DNA of 64,000 nt from an uncultured Clostridia bacterium. GTDB lineage: Bacteria > Bacillota > Clostridia > Lachnospirales > Lachnospiraceae. The stretch covers positions 1-64,000 of the forward strand of contig CANDNA010000019.1 in NCBI GenBank assembly GCA_947385955.1, read 5' to 3'. Below the pieces are notes generated by a model that was given only the letters and a program-made list of their open reading frames with translations, ran no database searches and was not told the DNA's origin. Both the position numbers and the translations under genes were made by a program. Position 1 is the stretch's first letter, and each line of letters opens with the position of its first letter. Of the stretch, positions 34,963 through 44,465 are shown in pieces.

Positions 34963-36972
34963 TCACCTCTCATAATTTTTTGCGGCCATATCGTACCTTC
35001 CATACAGACTGCGTCCGCCGGCAGACTGTTTTACGAAATTCGTCCGTCTGGATACAAATGCATCCAGTTTTCCCATATATTCTTCTCCTGTAATGGTTCC
35101 CTGCGCGACCTGGGTCAGCCCCTTCTCCCAGCTTGCAGTCAGTGCCGGATCCAATAACGGTCTGATGGAATAGTCTACTATCTCATATATGATTTCTCCC
35201 ATCAGAGTAGGAGTAATGATCTGTGTTTTTTTATGCAGGGCCAGATAACCGATATGAACCAGCTTCTTCAAAATCTCTGCCCTGGTGGCAGAAGTCCCGA
35301 TTCCGCTGCCCCGGATCTGTTCCCGCAGCTCTTCTGCCTCAATAAACTGTCCTGCATTTTCCATTGTCAGAATCAATGTCCCGGAATTGTAACGTTTGGG
35401 CGGTGTGGTTTCGCCTTCTTTGATACAATATGGCGTTTTCTTTTGCAAAGTCAGCGCCATCCCTTTTTTCAGACGCCCCAGCGCTTCTGAAAATGCAGAA
35501 TCCATTGCCGGATCAGGCGCTGTTTCCTCTTCCGCCTCTTTTTTCTTTTTCAGAAAAGAAAAAGCTGTCACTTTCAGGTAGCCTGTATCTTCCAGTGTTT
35601 TAAAACTGGAAAAAAAGCGTTCTCCTTTGACCGAAACAGTCAATATAATTTTACGATACACCGCACCCGGATAAAAAATACTGAGAAACCGTCTGGCAAT
35701 CAGCTCATACACAGAAGCAGCCACACCCTGCAGTCCTTTCAGGCAGTTCAGTCCCTGCCCTGTGGGAATAATGGCATAATGATCCGTAATCTGTCCGTCA
35801 TTTACATAACGGGATTTCAGCAGCTTTTGATCCATACCCTTCTGCAGCACTTCCGCCGCAAAGGAGGCTGTCTTGTCATACTGGCACAGTCCCTGGATAT
35901 TTTTCCTGATTTCTTTGGCTACCGCAGTAGAAAGCACTCTAGCATCCGTTCTGGGATACGTGGTCAGCTTTTTTTCATACAATTCCTGGGCGATTCTGAG
36001 TGTCTCATCCGGACTGATTTTAAAGTACCTGGCACAGTCATTCTGCAGTTCGGCCAGATTGTAAAGGAGCGGCGGATTTTTTGTTTCTTTTTTCTTTTCT
36101 ATTTTTTCCACCACAGGCATCTCTGCAGGTGTCTGCTCCAGAAAAGAAATCAACTCACCGGCCGTTTCTTTTTTCAGGAATCCGTTTTCCTTATACAGCA
36201 GCGGTGAATCTGCGTACCTGCTTCCCGCCACTGCACGCCATTCCCCTTCAAAAGCTCTGTCACCCAGCACCAGATTCATCAGGACTCTGTAAAAAGGGGT
36301 TTTCACAAATTCCCTGATCTCCCGCTCTCTCCTGACCACAATTCCAAGCACACAGGTCATCACACGGCCTGCTGAAATCACCGCCCTGTCAATCTTCAGG
36401 TATTCCTTTACTGAATTTCCAAACTTTAAAGTCAATGCTCTGGAAAAGTTAATTCCCATCAGATAATCTTCCTTGGCACGCAGATATGCCGCCTCACCAA
36501 GATTGTCATAGTCAGCCAGATCCCTAGCCTCCCGTATGCCCCGACGGATCTCTTCACTTGTCTGAGAATCAATCCAGACCCGCTTTCTTACTTTTCCGGT
36601 AACCCCTGCCTGCTTTTCCACAAGCCTGTAGATATATTCTCCTTCTCTTCCGGAATCTGTACATACATAAATAAGATCCACATCACTTCTTTTCAGAAGG
36701 CTGCTGACAATTTCAAACTGCTTCTTTACGCTGTCAATTACTTCATATTTAAATTCATCCGGAATAAACGGAAGGGTTTCAAAGGACCAGCGTCTGTATT
36801 TTTCATCATACTTTTCCGGATAACTCATCGTCACCAGATGTCCCACGCACCAGGTCACAATAGCTTCTTCGGATTCCATAAAGCCGTCCCTGCCAGTCAG
36901 ATGATACCCAAGCGCAGCAGCAAACTCTCTTGCCACACTGGGCTTCTCTGTAATAAATAAACTCTTTCCCAT
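34963..36972 (-). CDS. topB: type IA DNA topoisomerase III
   Basis: 669 residues. TOPRIM domain at the N terminus (FITEKPSVAREFAAALGY; DSGREGEYIYR), active-site Tyr in TTYPRTDARVLS near residue 333, then the C-terminal gate domains. It relaxes or decatenates single-stranded DNA. No C-terminal zinc fingers are present. The ATG at 36972 follows GAGG by 8 bases; a TTG at 36984 is an unlikely start. Topoisomerase III genes also occur on conjugative elements, but here the gene sits in a dense operon without other transfer genes. Confidence 0.93.
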   Translation of the reverse strand: MGKSLFITEKPSVAREFAAALGYHLTGRDGFMESEEAIVTWCVGHLVTMSYPEKYDEKYRRWSFETLPFIPDEFKYEVIDSVKKQFEIVSSLLKRSDVDLIYVCTDSGREGEYIYRLVEKQAGVTGKVRKRVWIDSQTSEEIRRGIREARDLADYDNLGEAAYLRAKEDYLMGINFSRALTLKFGNSVKEYLKIDRAVISAGRVMTCVLGIVVRREREIREFVKTPFYRVLMNLVLGDRAFEGEWRAVAGSRYADSPLLYKENGFLKKETAGELISFLEQTPAEMPVVEKIEKKKETKNPPLLYNLAELQNDCARYFKISPDETLRIAQELYEKKLTTYPRTDARVLSTAVAKEIRKNIQGLCQYDKTASFAAEVLQKGMDQKLLKSRYVNDGQITDHYAIIPTGQGLNCLKGLQGVAASVYELIARRFLSIFYPGAVYRKIILTVSVKGERFFSSFKTLEDTGYLKVTAFSFLKKKKEAEEETAPDPAMDSAFSEALGRLKKGMALTLQKKTPYCIKEGETTPPKRYNSGTLILTMENAGQFIEAEELREQIRGSGIGTSATRAEILKKLVHIGYLALHKKTQIITPTLMGEIIYEIVDYSIRPLLDPALTASWEKGLTQVAQGTITGEEYMGKLDAFVSRRTNFVKQSAGGRSLYGRYDMAAKNYER

Positions 36973-36980
36973 AGGATTCC

Positions 36981-38345
36981 TCAAAATGAATGCAAGTCAA
37001 TCAGATGCAGATTCTTTTTTTCTTCTGCTTCCTGCATCAGCATCCGGTCAAACCCCTCCGCCGCAAACAAATAGATTTCCTCCGCCGCAAGCCTGGCTTT
37101 TCTGGCGCAGAAAAGCATCCATTCATAATCTTCATAAGGCATCACCGGCTTTTCCCAACTGCACAGCCCGATTATGGTATGCCCTTCCTCATCCTGAGCG
37201 GCAATATCGATGTCCCCGATCTTTCCTGCCCACTCCCCCATTCTGGTATATACAAAGGGAAGCTGTTTTCCTTCGTTCAGATATCCCATATACTCCCGGC
37301 ATACCTCCACGAAACTGCCGGATACAAAGCGGCGGAAATCAGGAGCAATATAGGTTTCATAAAAATCCTCCGGTTCCATTTCTGCAAGGCGGCTCAAATG
37401 AGGATAGACATAACGGAAATAAAAGGCAATCAAATGATTCCGTATCCGGTAAACACCCTTTCTGGTATGTTCTCTGCCCTCCGTATCAAAGGAAAATACC
37501 TTCTCCACAATCTCCAGTTCCATCAGATTCTTCAGATATACACTGATTTTGGCACGGGAAAACCCCGTATGCAGATACAGTTCATTCAACTTCTGCCTGC
37601 CACCGGCAAGAGCCGCCAGAATCGTATCATACACACCGGTTTCCCGCAGCTGCCTTGCCACCAGCCCAGGGGCCTCCTCATGCAGAAACCCATTTTCTGA
37701 AAGAATAAAACGGCAGATATTTTCTCTGACAGACAATCCTTTTTCAAAATGCTCCCACAGTCCCGGGAATCCTCCCAGAACCGCATAGGTTTCCACCTGC
37801 TGAGTTCTTGTGCTTTCTGTAAAATACCGCACCATATCAAAAAAGCTCTGTTCCTTTATTTTCAGGAAACCGGAAATCTCCCGTGCAGCGCCTCCGATTT
37901 TTCCCACCATACTGCTCTCTATCCATCCGATTGCAGTGGAACACAACAGCACCATAATCCGGCAGGAACCCTCTCCTGCATGCAGAAAATGAATCAGCGA
38001 AGGCATAAAATCCCGGCTCTGCTTCACAATATTCTGAAACTCTTCTATTATAATAACGTTCTTTTCTGTCTGTTTCAAGTAAAATGCCTGGAACAATTCC
38101 GAATAAGAAGGATATTCTGCCAGGCGGACTCCCGTTTCCCGTAACTCATTTCCCCACAGAAACAACTGTTCCCGCTCGGAACAGGGTCTGGCCCTGTAAA
38201 AAAGTACTGACTTTCCCTGACAGAAAGCTGTTGTCCGCTGAGTCAGTCCCGTATGCTTTTGTCCGTACAGTACAATGATCTGGCTCCCTGCTGCTTCATA
38301 ATAACGTTTCAGATATTGCAGCTCGGCTCCTTCCTTTTCTGCCAT
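36981..38345 (-). CDS. DUF234-type AAA ATPase-like protein with degenerate P-loop
   Basis: 454 residues with the layout of archaeal-type ATPases with DUF234: P-loop region, sensor segments, winged helix (about 235-285; HTGFSRAKISVYLKNLMELE), and a C-terminal DUF234 nuclease-like domain (about 320-440; WAGKIGDIDIAAQDEEG). The Walker A site reads LYGQKHTGLTQRT, lacking GKT/S, and the Walker B segment is VIIIEEFQN. ATP hydrolysis is therefore doubtful while the domain order is intact. It ends 8 bases before topB. Confidence 0.75.
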   Translation of the reverse strand: MAEKEGAELQYLKRYYEAAGSQIIVLYGQKHTGLTQRTTAFCQGKSVLFYRARPCSEREQLFLWGNELRETGVRLAEYPSYSELFQAFYLKQTEKNVIIIEEFQNIVKQSRDFMPSLIHFLHAGEGSCRIMVLLCSTAIGWIESSMVGKIGGAAREISGFLKIKEQSFFDMVRYFTESTRTQQVETYAVLGGFPGLWEHFEKGLSVRENICRFILSENGFLHEEAPGLVARQLRETGVYDTILAALAGGRQKLNELYLHTGFSRAKISVYLKNLMELEIVEKVFSFDTEGREHTRKGVYRIRNHLIAFYFRYVYPHLSRLAEMEPEDFYETYIAPDFRRFVSGSFVEVCREYMGYLNEGKQLPFVYTRMGEWAGKIGDIDIAAQDEEGHTIIGLCSWEKPVMPYEDYEWMLFCARKARLAAEEIYLFAAEGFDRMLMQEAEEKKNLHLIDLHSF

Positions 38346-38357
38346 ATATGCTCCCTG

Positions 38358-40097
38358 TTATTCCCAAACCTGCTTTTCCAGTTGTTCTTCCAACAGTTCT
38401 TCCAACTGCTCCTGCGGCATTGGCTTACCCATCAGATAGCCCTGTATGTATTCACAGCCGATTTCACGGAGATAATCCAACTGCTCCTGCTGCTCCACGC
38501 CTTCCGCAATGGTTTCATAACCAAGGCGGTTCACCATATCCACAATGGATTCTACAATAATATTCCCTGTTTCATCCTTCAGCATCGAGTCAATAAACGA
38601 TTTGTCGATCTTGATGGTCTGTACCGGCAGACTCCGCAGATAGGAAAAAGCAGAATATCCTGTGCCAAAATCATCAATTGCCGTCTGGATTCCATACTGC
38701 CGCAATACTTCCAGTTTCTTTTTGATTCCTTCACAGTCCTCTACCAATACACTTTCCGTAATTTCCAGCTCAATCTCTTCCGGAGCCACTTCATACTCTT
38801 CCACAAGCTGTATCAGATGATGGGAAAATTCTTCCATTGCAAAATGAATGGAAGATATATTAATAGACATAATCAGGCTGATACCGAAGCGTTTCTTCCA
38901 GCGGGCCAGGGTGGATATTGCTTTTTCCATCACCCACTCCCCGATCTCCACAATCAGACTGCTTTTTTCGGCAATCGGAATAAACTCCCCCGGACTGATG
39001 ATCCTGCCTTCTTCATCCTTCCAACGGACCAAAGCCTCCACTCCCCGCAAATGCTTCGTTTCCGTATCAAACTGAGGCTGATAATACAGCAGAAACTCTT
39101 TTTCCAGTACGGCGTGCTTCAGCCTGTGCTCCATCTGGGCATTCTGTACAAAATCCTCTATAATGGGTGCATCAAAATACCGGATACCGCTCTTCCCCTC
39201 GTGCTTTACCTTAAACATTATGATTTCTGCCCGTTCCATCAGGGCCAGCGGTTCCCCGGCTGCTTCCGGATATTCTGCCACCCCCATGCTGACTGTAATA
39301 AAAACCTGATGTTCCGTTAACGAGAAGGGCTGTTCCAGACGTTCATGTATCTGCCGGTAAACATTCTCCATTGTGCGGTTTCCATAGGGGTCATACACAG
39401 CCATACAATAGGTATCCGCATTCAGATGAGCACACATCATCGTAGAATCCAGACACAGTTTTTTCAGGAACCGGCCAAACTGGGACAATAGCTCATCCCC
39501 GACCAGGACGCCGATTCCGTCGTTGATTTTGCGGAAATCATTGATATTGATAAACGCCACACTGACGGTTGTTTCTTCTGCAGATGCCTTCTGAATCCAT
39601 CCCACCAGCTCCTGTATAAACCGGTTTCTGTTATAAAGCCCGGTCAGTGTATCAAAATATGCCATATAGGCCAAATCATCATTCTGCTGTTTGAACTTGG
39701 TAATGTCCCGGAAACGCAGCAGTTTTTCTTTCGGCTCACCCATCTCATCTCTGATCAGGTTCACCTCACATTCGATCCACTGTTTTTTGTTTTTCCTGCA
39801 AAATTCCTGTGAGTCAAAAGAGTCCTTTGTCTCTTCTATAAAAACAGCCCTGCGAAGAGGTTCCACATCCTCTTCTCTGACCTGTGAAAAAAGCTGATTC
39901 AGATCGTCCCGGTTCCGTACCTGTATTTCAAAAAATCTGTCCCAGTCACCCATCATCAGACAGGTATCTTCCACAAAAGAGTAATAAAGAAACGCATTCC
40001 CCGATGTATCCACAAGGGTACGATACATACTGCATTCCCCGTTCAGTTTCTGATTCAGCGCTTTCAGCAGATCTATCTGATATTGGAATTCATCCAC
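38358..40097 (-). CDS. EAL-domain protein with degenerate GGDEF domain
   Basis: 579 residues: N-terminal PAS-like region (about 15-135), a GGDEF-fold domain (about 140-310) whose catalytic motif is replaced by LNADTYCM, and a full EAL domain (about 325-575) with VEALVRW, ITESVL, DDFGTGYS and KIDKSFI. The EAL part looks competent to hydrolyse c-di-GMP; the GGDEF part may bind GTP allosterically. Lies 24 bases after asd and 12 before the DUF234 gene. Confidence 0.88.
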   Translation of the reverse strand: MDEFQYQIDLLKALNQKLNGECSMYRTLVDTSGNAFLYYSFVEDTCLMMGDWDRFFEIQVRNRDDLNQLFSQVREEDVEPLRRAVFIEETKDSFDSQEFCRKNKKQWIECEVNLIRDEMGEPKEKLLRFRDITKFKQQNDDLAYMAYFDTLTGLYNRNRFIQELVGWIQKASAEETTVSVAFININDFRKINDGIGVLVGDELLSQFGRFLKKLCLDSTMMCAHLNADTYCMAVYDPYGNRTMENVYRQIHERLEQPFSLTEHQVFITVSMGVAEYPEAAGEPLALMERAEIIMFKVKHEGKSGIRYFDAPIIEDFVQNAQMEHRLKHAVLEKEFLLYYQPQFDTETKHLRGVEALVRWKDEEGRIISPGEFIPIAEKSSLIVEIGEWVMEKAISTLARWKKRFGISLIMSINISSIHFAMEEFSHHLIQLVEEYEVAPEEIELEITESVLVEDCEGIKKKLEVLRQYGIQTAIDDFGTGYSAFSYLRSLPVQTIKIDKSFIDSMLKDETGNIIVESIVDMVNRLGYETIAEGVEQQEQLDYLREIGCEYIQGYLMGKPMPQEQLEELLEEQLEKQVWE

Positions 40098-40121
40098 GGA
40101 TTTCCATCCTCCTGCATATCG

Positions 40122-41213
40122 TCAATCCAGCTTTTCAGTGATATATCCTTTCGCTTTCAAAAGCTCTGCACACAGTACAGCGCCGCCTGCCGCACCCCGT
40201 ACTGTATTATGGGAAAGGCCCACAAACTTCCAGTCATAAACCGTATCTTCCCGAAGGCGTCCAACAGAAATCCCCATGCCATTCTCAAAGTCCACATCCT
40301 GTGTTACCTGGGGTCTGTTATCTTCTTCCATATATTGTATAAACTGCTTCGGCGCACTGGGAAGTTCCAGTTCCTGAGGCAGTCCCCTGTACCGGGTCAG
40401 CTTTTCGATCAATTGTTCCTTTGTGGGTTTCTTTTTAAATTTAACAAATACGGCTGCTGTATGACCGTTCAGAACCGGAACCCGGATACACTGACAGGTA
40501 ATGACCGGGCTGTCTGCCGGTTTGATTACGCCGTCTTCCACTTTACCCAGCACACGCAGCGGCTCCTTTTCTGACTTTTCCTCTTCACCGCCAATATAGG
40601 GTATAATATTTCCCTCCATCTCCGGCCAGTCGCGAAACGTCTTGCCGGCACCGGAAATGGCCTGATACGTAGTAGCCACCACTTCATAGGGCTCAAATTC
40701 TTTCCATGCAGCCAGGGCAGGCGCATAGCTCTGAATAGAGCAGTTGGGCTTTACAGCAATAAAGCCCCTTTTCGTTCCCAGTCTTTCTTTCTGGAAACGG
40801 ATCACTTCCATATGTTCCGGATTGACTTCCGGTATCATCATCGGCACATCTTCCGTCCAGCGATGTGCGCTGTTATTGGAAACAACCGGTGTTTCTGTTT
40901 TGGCATATGCCTCTTCGATCTTCCTGATCTCATCCTTTGTCATATCCACTGCGCTGAATACAAAGTCCACCAGGGACGCTACCTGTTCCACTTCATTTAC
41001 ATTCATCACAATGATCTTTTTTACCGCCTCAGGCATAGGAGTATCCATTTTCCATCTGTCCCCCACTGCCTCCTCATAGGTCTTACCTGCAGAACGGGGA
41101 CTTGCTGCAATCACCGTCACCTCAAACCAGGGATGATTTTCCAGAAGGGAAACAAATCTCTGTCCCACCATACCTGTCCCGCCTAAAATGCCTGCTCTTA
41201 ATTTTTTGCTCAT
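40122..41213 (-). CDS. asd: aspartate-semialdehyde dehydrogenase
   Basis: 363-residue enzyme reducing beta-aspartyl phosphate to aspartate semialdehyde, a branch point to lysine, threonine and methionine. N-terminal NADP fold GILGGTGMVGQRFV and active-site Cys in KPNCSIQSY. The length and pattern fit the archaeal/fungal-type subfamily. Links functionally to metH. 78 bases downstream of argH. Confidence 0.93.
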   Translation of the reverse strand: MSKKLRAGILGGTGMVGQRFVSLLENHPWFEVTVIAASPRSAGKTYEEAVGDRWKMDTPMPEAVKKIIVMNVNEVEQVASLVDFVFSAVDMTKDEIRKIEEAYAKTETPVVSNNSAHRWTEDVPMMIPEVNPEHMEVIRFQKERLGTKRGFIAVKPNCSIQSYAPALAAWKEFEPYEVVATTYQAISGAGKTFRDWPEMEGNIIPYIGGEEEKSEKEPLRVLGKVEDGVIKPADSPVITCQCIRVPVLNGHTAAVFVKFKKKPTKEQLIEKLTRYRGLPQELELPSAPKQFIQYMEEDNRPQVTQDVDFENGMGISVGRLREDTVYDWKFVGLSHNTVRGAAGGAVLCAELLKAKGYITEKLD

Positions 41214-41291
41214 TTTTTCATTCTCCTCGTATCCGTTTTATCTGTCTGCTCCGAAGCCTCCGGCCTTTCCCTGCCTGACAAGCCCCCGGAA

Positions 41292-42695
41292 TCAGTGTTT
41301 CTCCCTGCTCCATAGATCCGCTTCTTCCAGAAAAGCCTTTTCTGCCCGGATCACTTCTTCCATCGCCTTCCTGCCCGGTGCGCCGATAGTCAGGCGCTTT
41401 TCCACACAGGTCCTGAGACTGACTGCCTCAAATACATCCGCCTCAAATACCGGACTGATGGATTGCAGTTCCTCCAGAGAAAGCGCATCAATCGATGTAT
41501 CCTTTTCGATGCAGTACAGCACCAGCCTGCCGATCACACTGTGGGCATCCCTGAAAGGCATCCCCTTAGTCACCAGATAATCTGCCGCATCCGTTGCATT
41601 GGTAAATCCGTTCATGGCGCTTTTTGCCATCACTTCTTTATGAAACCGCATCGTTTTCAGCATACCGGTAAACAGTGTCAGACATCCCTTCACGGTATCC
41701 ATCGCATCAAAGGTCAGCTCCTTATCCTCCTGCATATCCTTGTTATAGGCAAGCGGCAGTCCCTTCATCGTAGTCAGCAGCGACATCAACGCCCCGTAAA
41801 CTCTTCCGGTCTTGCCCCGCACCAGCTCTGCGATATCCGGATTTTTTTTCTGAGGCATAATACTGCTGCCTGTGGAAAAACCGTCATCAATTTCCACAAA
41901 TCCGTATTCGTTGCTGTTCCAGATAATAATTTCCTCGGAAAAGCGGCTCAGATGCATCATAACCGTCGCTGCCGCCGAAAGATATTCGATCAGATAATCC
42001 CTGTCCGACACCCCGTCCATACTGTTCAGCGTAGGACCCGTAAAGCCAAGCAGTCCGGCCGTATACTCTCTGTCCAGCGGATATGTGGTACCCGCCAGTG
42101 CCCCGCTGCCCAACGGACAATAATTCATCCGCCGGTCAATATCCTCCATACGCTGTATGTCTCTTTTAAACATCTCAAAATAGGCCCCCAGATGATGGGC
42201 CAGTGTAAGAGGCTGTGCCTTCTGCAGATGGGTAAATCCCGGCATATAAGTATCCAGATGCTCTTCCATCATGGAAAGAAGCGTGTGCAAAAGCTCCGTC
42301 AGCAGGGCATGTGTCTCCCGGATCTCTTTCCGCGTATACAGCTTCATGTCCAGTGCCACCTGATCATTCCTGCTCCTGCCGGTATGCAGTTTTTTCCCTG
42401 CCTCTCCGATCCGCTGTGTCAGATTGGCTTCCACAAAACTATGTATATCCTCATAGGCATCCGTAATCACAAGTCTGCCGCTTTTCACATCCTCACGAAT
42501 GGAAACCAGCCCGTCCCGGATGGACTCTGCCTCTTTTTGTGTTATGATATTCTGTCTGGCCAGCATCGCCACATGTGCCATACTGCCCTCTATATCCTCT
42601 TCCAGAAATCTCCGGTCGAATGATATGGATGCATTGAACTGGTATACAAGCGCATCCGTTTCGCCCGTAAAGCGTCCGCCCCAAAGCTGCGCCAT
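41292..42695 (-). CDS. argH: argininosuccinate lyase
   Basis: 467-residue member of the fumarase/aspartase superfamily, splitting argininosuccinate to arginine and fumarate. Diagnostic GSSIMPQKKNPD near residue 278, preceded by GRSRNDQVA and THLQKAQPLT. Full length. Starts about 30 bases downstream of a good promoter and heads the run of minus-strand genes to 32.0 kb. argG is not nearby. Confidence 0.97.
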   Translation of the reverse strand: MAQLWGGRFTGETDALVYQFNASISFDRRFLEEDIEGSMAHVAMLARQNIITQKEAESIRDGLVSIREDVKSGRLVITDAYEDIHSFVEANLTQRIGEAGKKLHTGRSRNDQVALDMKLYTRKEIRETHALLTELLHTLLSMMEEHLDTYMPGFTHLQKAQPLTLAHHLGAYFEMFKRDIQRMEDIDRRMNYCPLGSGALAGTTYPLDREYTAGLLGFTGPTLNSMDGVSDRDYLIEYLSAAATVMMHLSRFSEEIIIWNSNEYGFVEIDDGFSTGSSIMPQKKNPDIAELVRGKTGRVYGALMSLLTTMKGLPLAYNKDMQEDKELTFDAMDTVKGCLTLFTGMLKTMRFHKEVMAKSAMNGFTNATDAADYLVTKGMPFRDAHSVIGRLVLYCIEKDTSIDALSLEELQSISPVFEADVFEAVSLRTCVEKRLTIGAPGRKAMEEVIRAEKAFLEEADLWSREKH

Positions 42696-42728
42696 AACCT
42701 TCCTCCTTACCTGTTAAATCTGAATCTG

Positions 42729-42757
42729 ATGATACCATATTTTTTTCCTGCCTGCAA
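42729..42757 (-). promoter_or_regulatory. argH promoter
   Basis: Minus-strand TTGCAG (42752-42757), 17-base spacer, TATCAT (42729-42734). Confidence 0.65.
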
Positions 42758-42859
42758 GAAATGAGACAGAAATTCCTGCCACAGCGACAAATTCCGCCCC
42801 TTTTGTACCGAATTCCAAAAAATTTCATACTATATGATATATCTTTTGGGAGTGATGCT

Positions 42860-43630
42860 ATGAATGCTTCAATTTTGGAACTGCACAATATATCCTATGC
42901 GTATCATAGCCTGACAGGAGAAATCCCCGCTCTTTCGGATATTTCCTTCCAGGTCAGACAGGGGGAATTTCTGGCCATTGTAGGGCCCAGCGGCTGTGGC
43001 AAATCCACCCTTTTGTCGATTATTGCCAGACTGCTGGAACCGGAAAGCGGTACCATCGCCTTTCAAAATCCGGACGGTTCTCTGGAATATCCGAAAACAG
43101 GCTATATGCTCCAGCACGATCATCTCCTGGAATGGAGGACGATTCTGGCCAATGTCACCCTGGGGCTGGAAATTGCCAGAAAAAACACACCAGAGCAAAT
43201 CGCCTATGCGGAAAAGCTGCTGGATGATTATGATCTGTACAAATTCAAAGACAAACATCCCGGTGAACTTTCCGGCGGTATGCGGCAGCGTGCCGCTCTG
43301 ATCCGTACCCTCGTGATGAATCCGGATATCCTGCTGTTGGATGAACCGTTCAGTGCACTGGATTACCAGACCCGGCTGGCAGTATCCGGAGACATCGGGA
43401 CGATCATCCGCACCACCGGCAAAACGGCTATTCTGATCACACATGACCTTTCGGAAGCCATCAGCCTGGCAGACCGCATCATCATTCTTTCCGGACGGCC
43501 TGCCACGGTAAAAAAGGAACTGCCCGTCCGTCTGACCAGAGCTGACAATACGCCTTTGGCTGCCAGAAGCGCTCCGGAATTTCACCATTACTTTAATTTA
43601 TTATGGAAGGAGCTTTCTCATGAAAAATAA
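42860..43630 (+). CDS. ABC transporter ATP-binding protein, NitT/TauT type
   Basis: 256 residues with Walker A GPSGCGKSTLLS (about 43-54), Q-loop MLQHDHLLEW, signature LSGGMRQRAALIR, Walker B DILLLDEPFSALD and switch His in LITHDLSEA. This is the SsuB/TauB/ThiZ group, which powers uptake of sulfonates, nitrate, riboflavin or thiamine precursors. Overlaps the permease gene by 11 bases. No binding-protein gene is adjacent, so the substrate is open. ATG at 42860 chosen over earlier frames. Confidence 0.9.
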   Translation: MNASILELHNISYAYHSLTGEIPALSDISFQVRQGEFLAIVGPSGCGKSTLLSIIARLLEPESGTIAFQNPDGSLEYPKTGYMLQHDHLLEWRTILANVTLGLEIARKNTPEQIAYAEKLLDDYDLYKFKDKHPGELSGGMRQRAALIRTLVMNPDILLLDEPFSALDYQTRLAVSGDIGTIIRTTGKTAILITHDLSEAISLADRIIILSGRPATVKKELPVRLTRADNTPLAARSAPEFHHYFNLLWKELSHEK

Positions 43631-44432
43631 AAATACCGAACAGGTTCTTTCCGCCCAGGAACTTTTTATCAGCCATCATAAAAAGCATCATCACCGGGTT
43701 GCCGGTATGCGCTTCCTTTTGCTGATTGTATTCCTGGGAGTCTGGGAGCTGTGCGCTGATCTGGATGTGATCGACAGCTTCTTTTTCAGCAGCCCTGCCA
43801 GAGTCCTTTCCTGTTTTCTGTCCATGCTGGCCGACTACTCCATTTTCCAGCATATCGGTATCACCCTGTTTGAAACCCTCGCCAGTTTCTTCCTGGTCAT
43901 CGTCATCGGCCTGCTCGCTGCAACCCTCCTGTGGTATTCCAAAAGTCTGTCGGAAATCATGGAGCCCTATCTGGTGGTACTCAACAGTCTGCCCAAGTCC
44001 GCACTGGCCCCTCTCTTTATCGTCTGGCTGGGTACAGGAATGGGAACCATCATCGTAGCCGGCATTTCCGTGGCTCTCTTCGGTTGTATCATCAGCCTCT
44101 ATACAGGATTTCATCAGGTGGATGAAGAAAAGATGACGCTGATCTACACACTGGGCGGAACCAAAAAAGATGTATTTTTCAAAGTCGTACTGCCCGATTC
44201 CATTCCTACCATTCTCAGTACCATGAAGGTCAACATCGGCCTGGCTCTTGTAGGTGTCATCATAGGGGAATTTCTGGCTGCCCGCCGGGGGCTGGGATAT
44301 CTGATCATTTATGGCAGCCAGGTTTTTCAGCTTCATCTTGTCATCACCAGTATCATCATTCTGTGCGTGATCGCAATGGGACTGTATCAACTGATCCAGT
44401 ATGCAGAGCACTGGTACAGAAAGCGAATGTAA
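43620..44432 (+). CDS. ABC transporter permease, NitT/TauT type
   Basis: 270 residues with about six membrane helices and the permease EAA-like motif region (YTLGGTKKDVFFKVVLPDSIPTI, about 170-193) that contacts the ATPase. Pairs with the overlapping ATPase gene. Without a neighbouring solute-binding protein, a distant lipoprotein gene must complete the importer. Confidence 0.9.
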   Translation: MKNKNTEQVLSAQELFISHHKKHHHRVAGMRFLLLIVFLGVWELCADLDVIDSFFFSSPARVLSCFLSMLADYSIFQHIGITLFETLASFFLVIVIGLLAATLLWYSKSLSEIMEPYLVVLNSLPKSALAPLFIVWLGTGMGTIIVAGISVALFGCIISLYTGFHQVDEEKMTLIYTLGGTKKDVFFKVVLPDSIPTILSTMKVNIGLALVGVIIGEFLAARRGLGYLIIYGSQVFQLHLVITSIIILCVIAMGLYQLIQYAEHWYRKRM

Positions 44433-44465
44433 CCCTGTCCATGCAGCAACATATATCCTGTGGCA

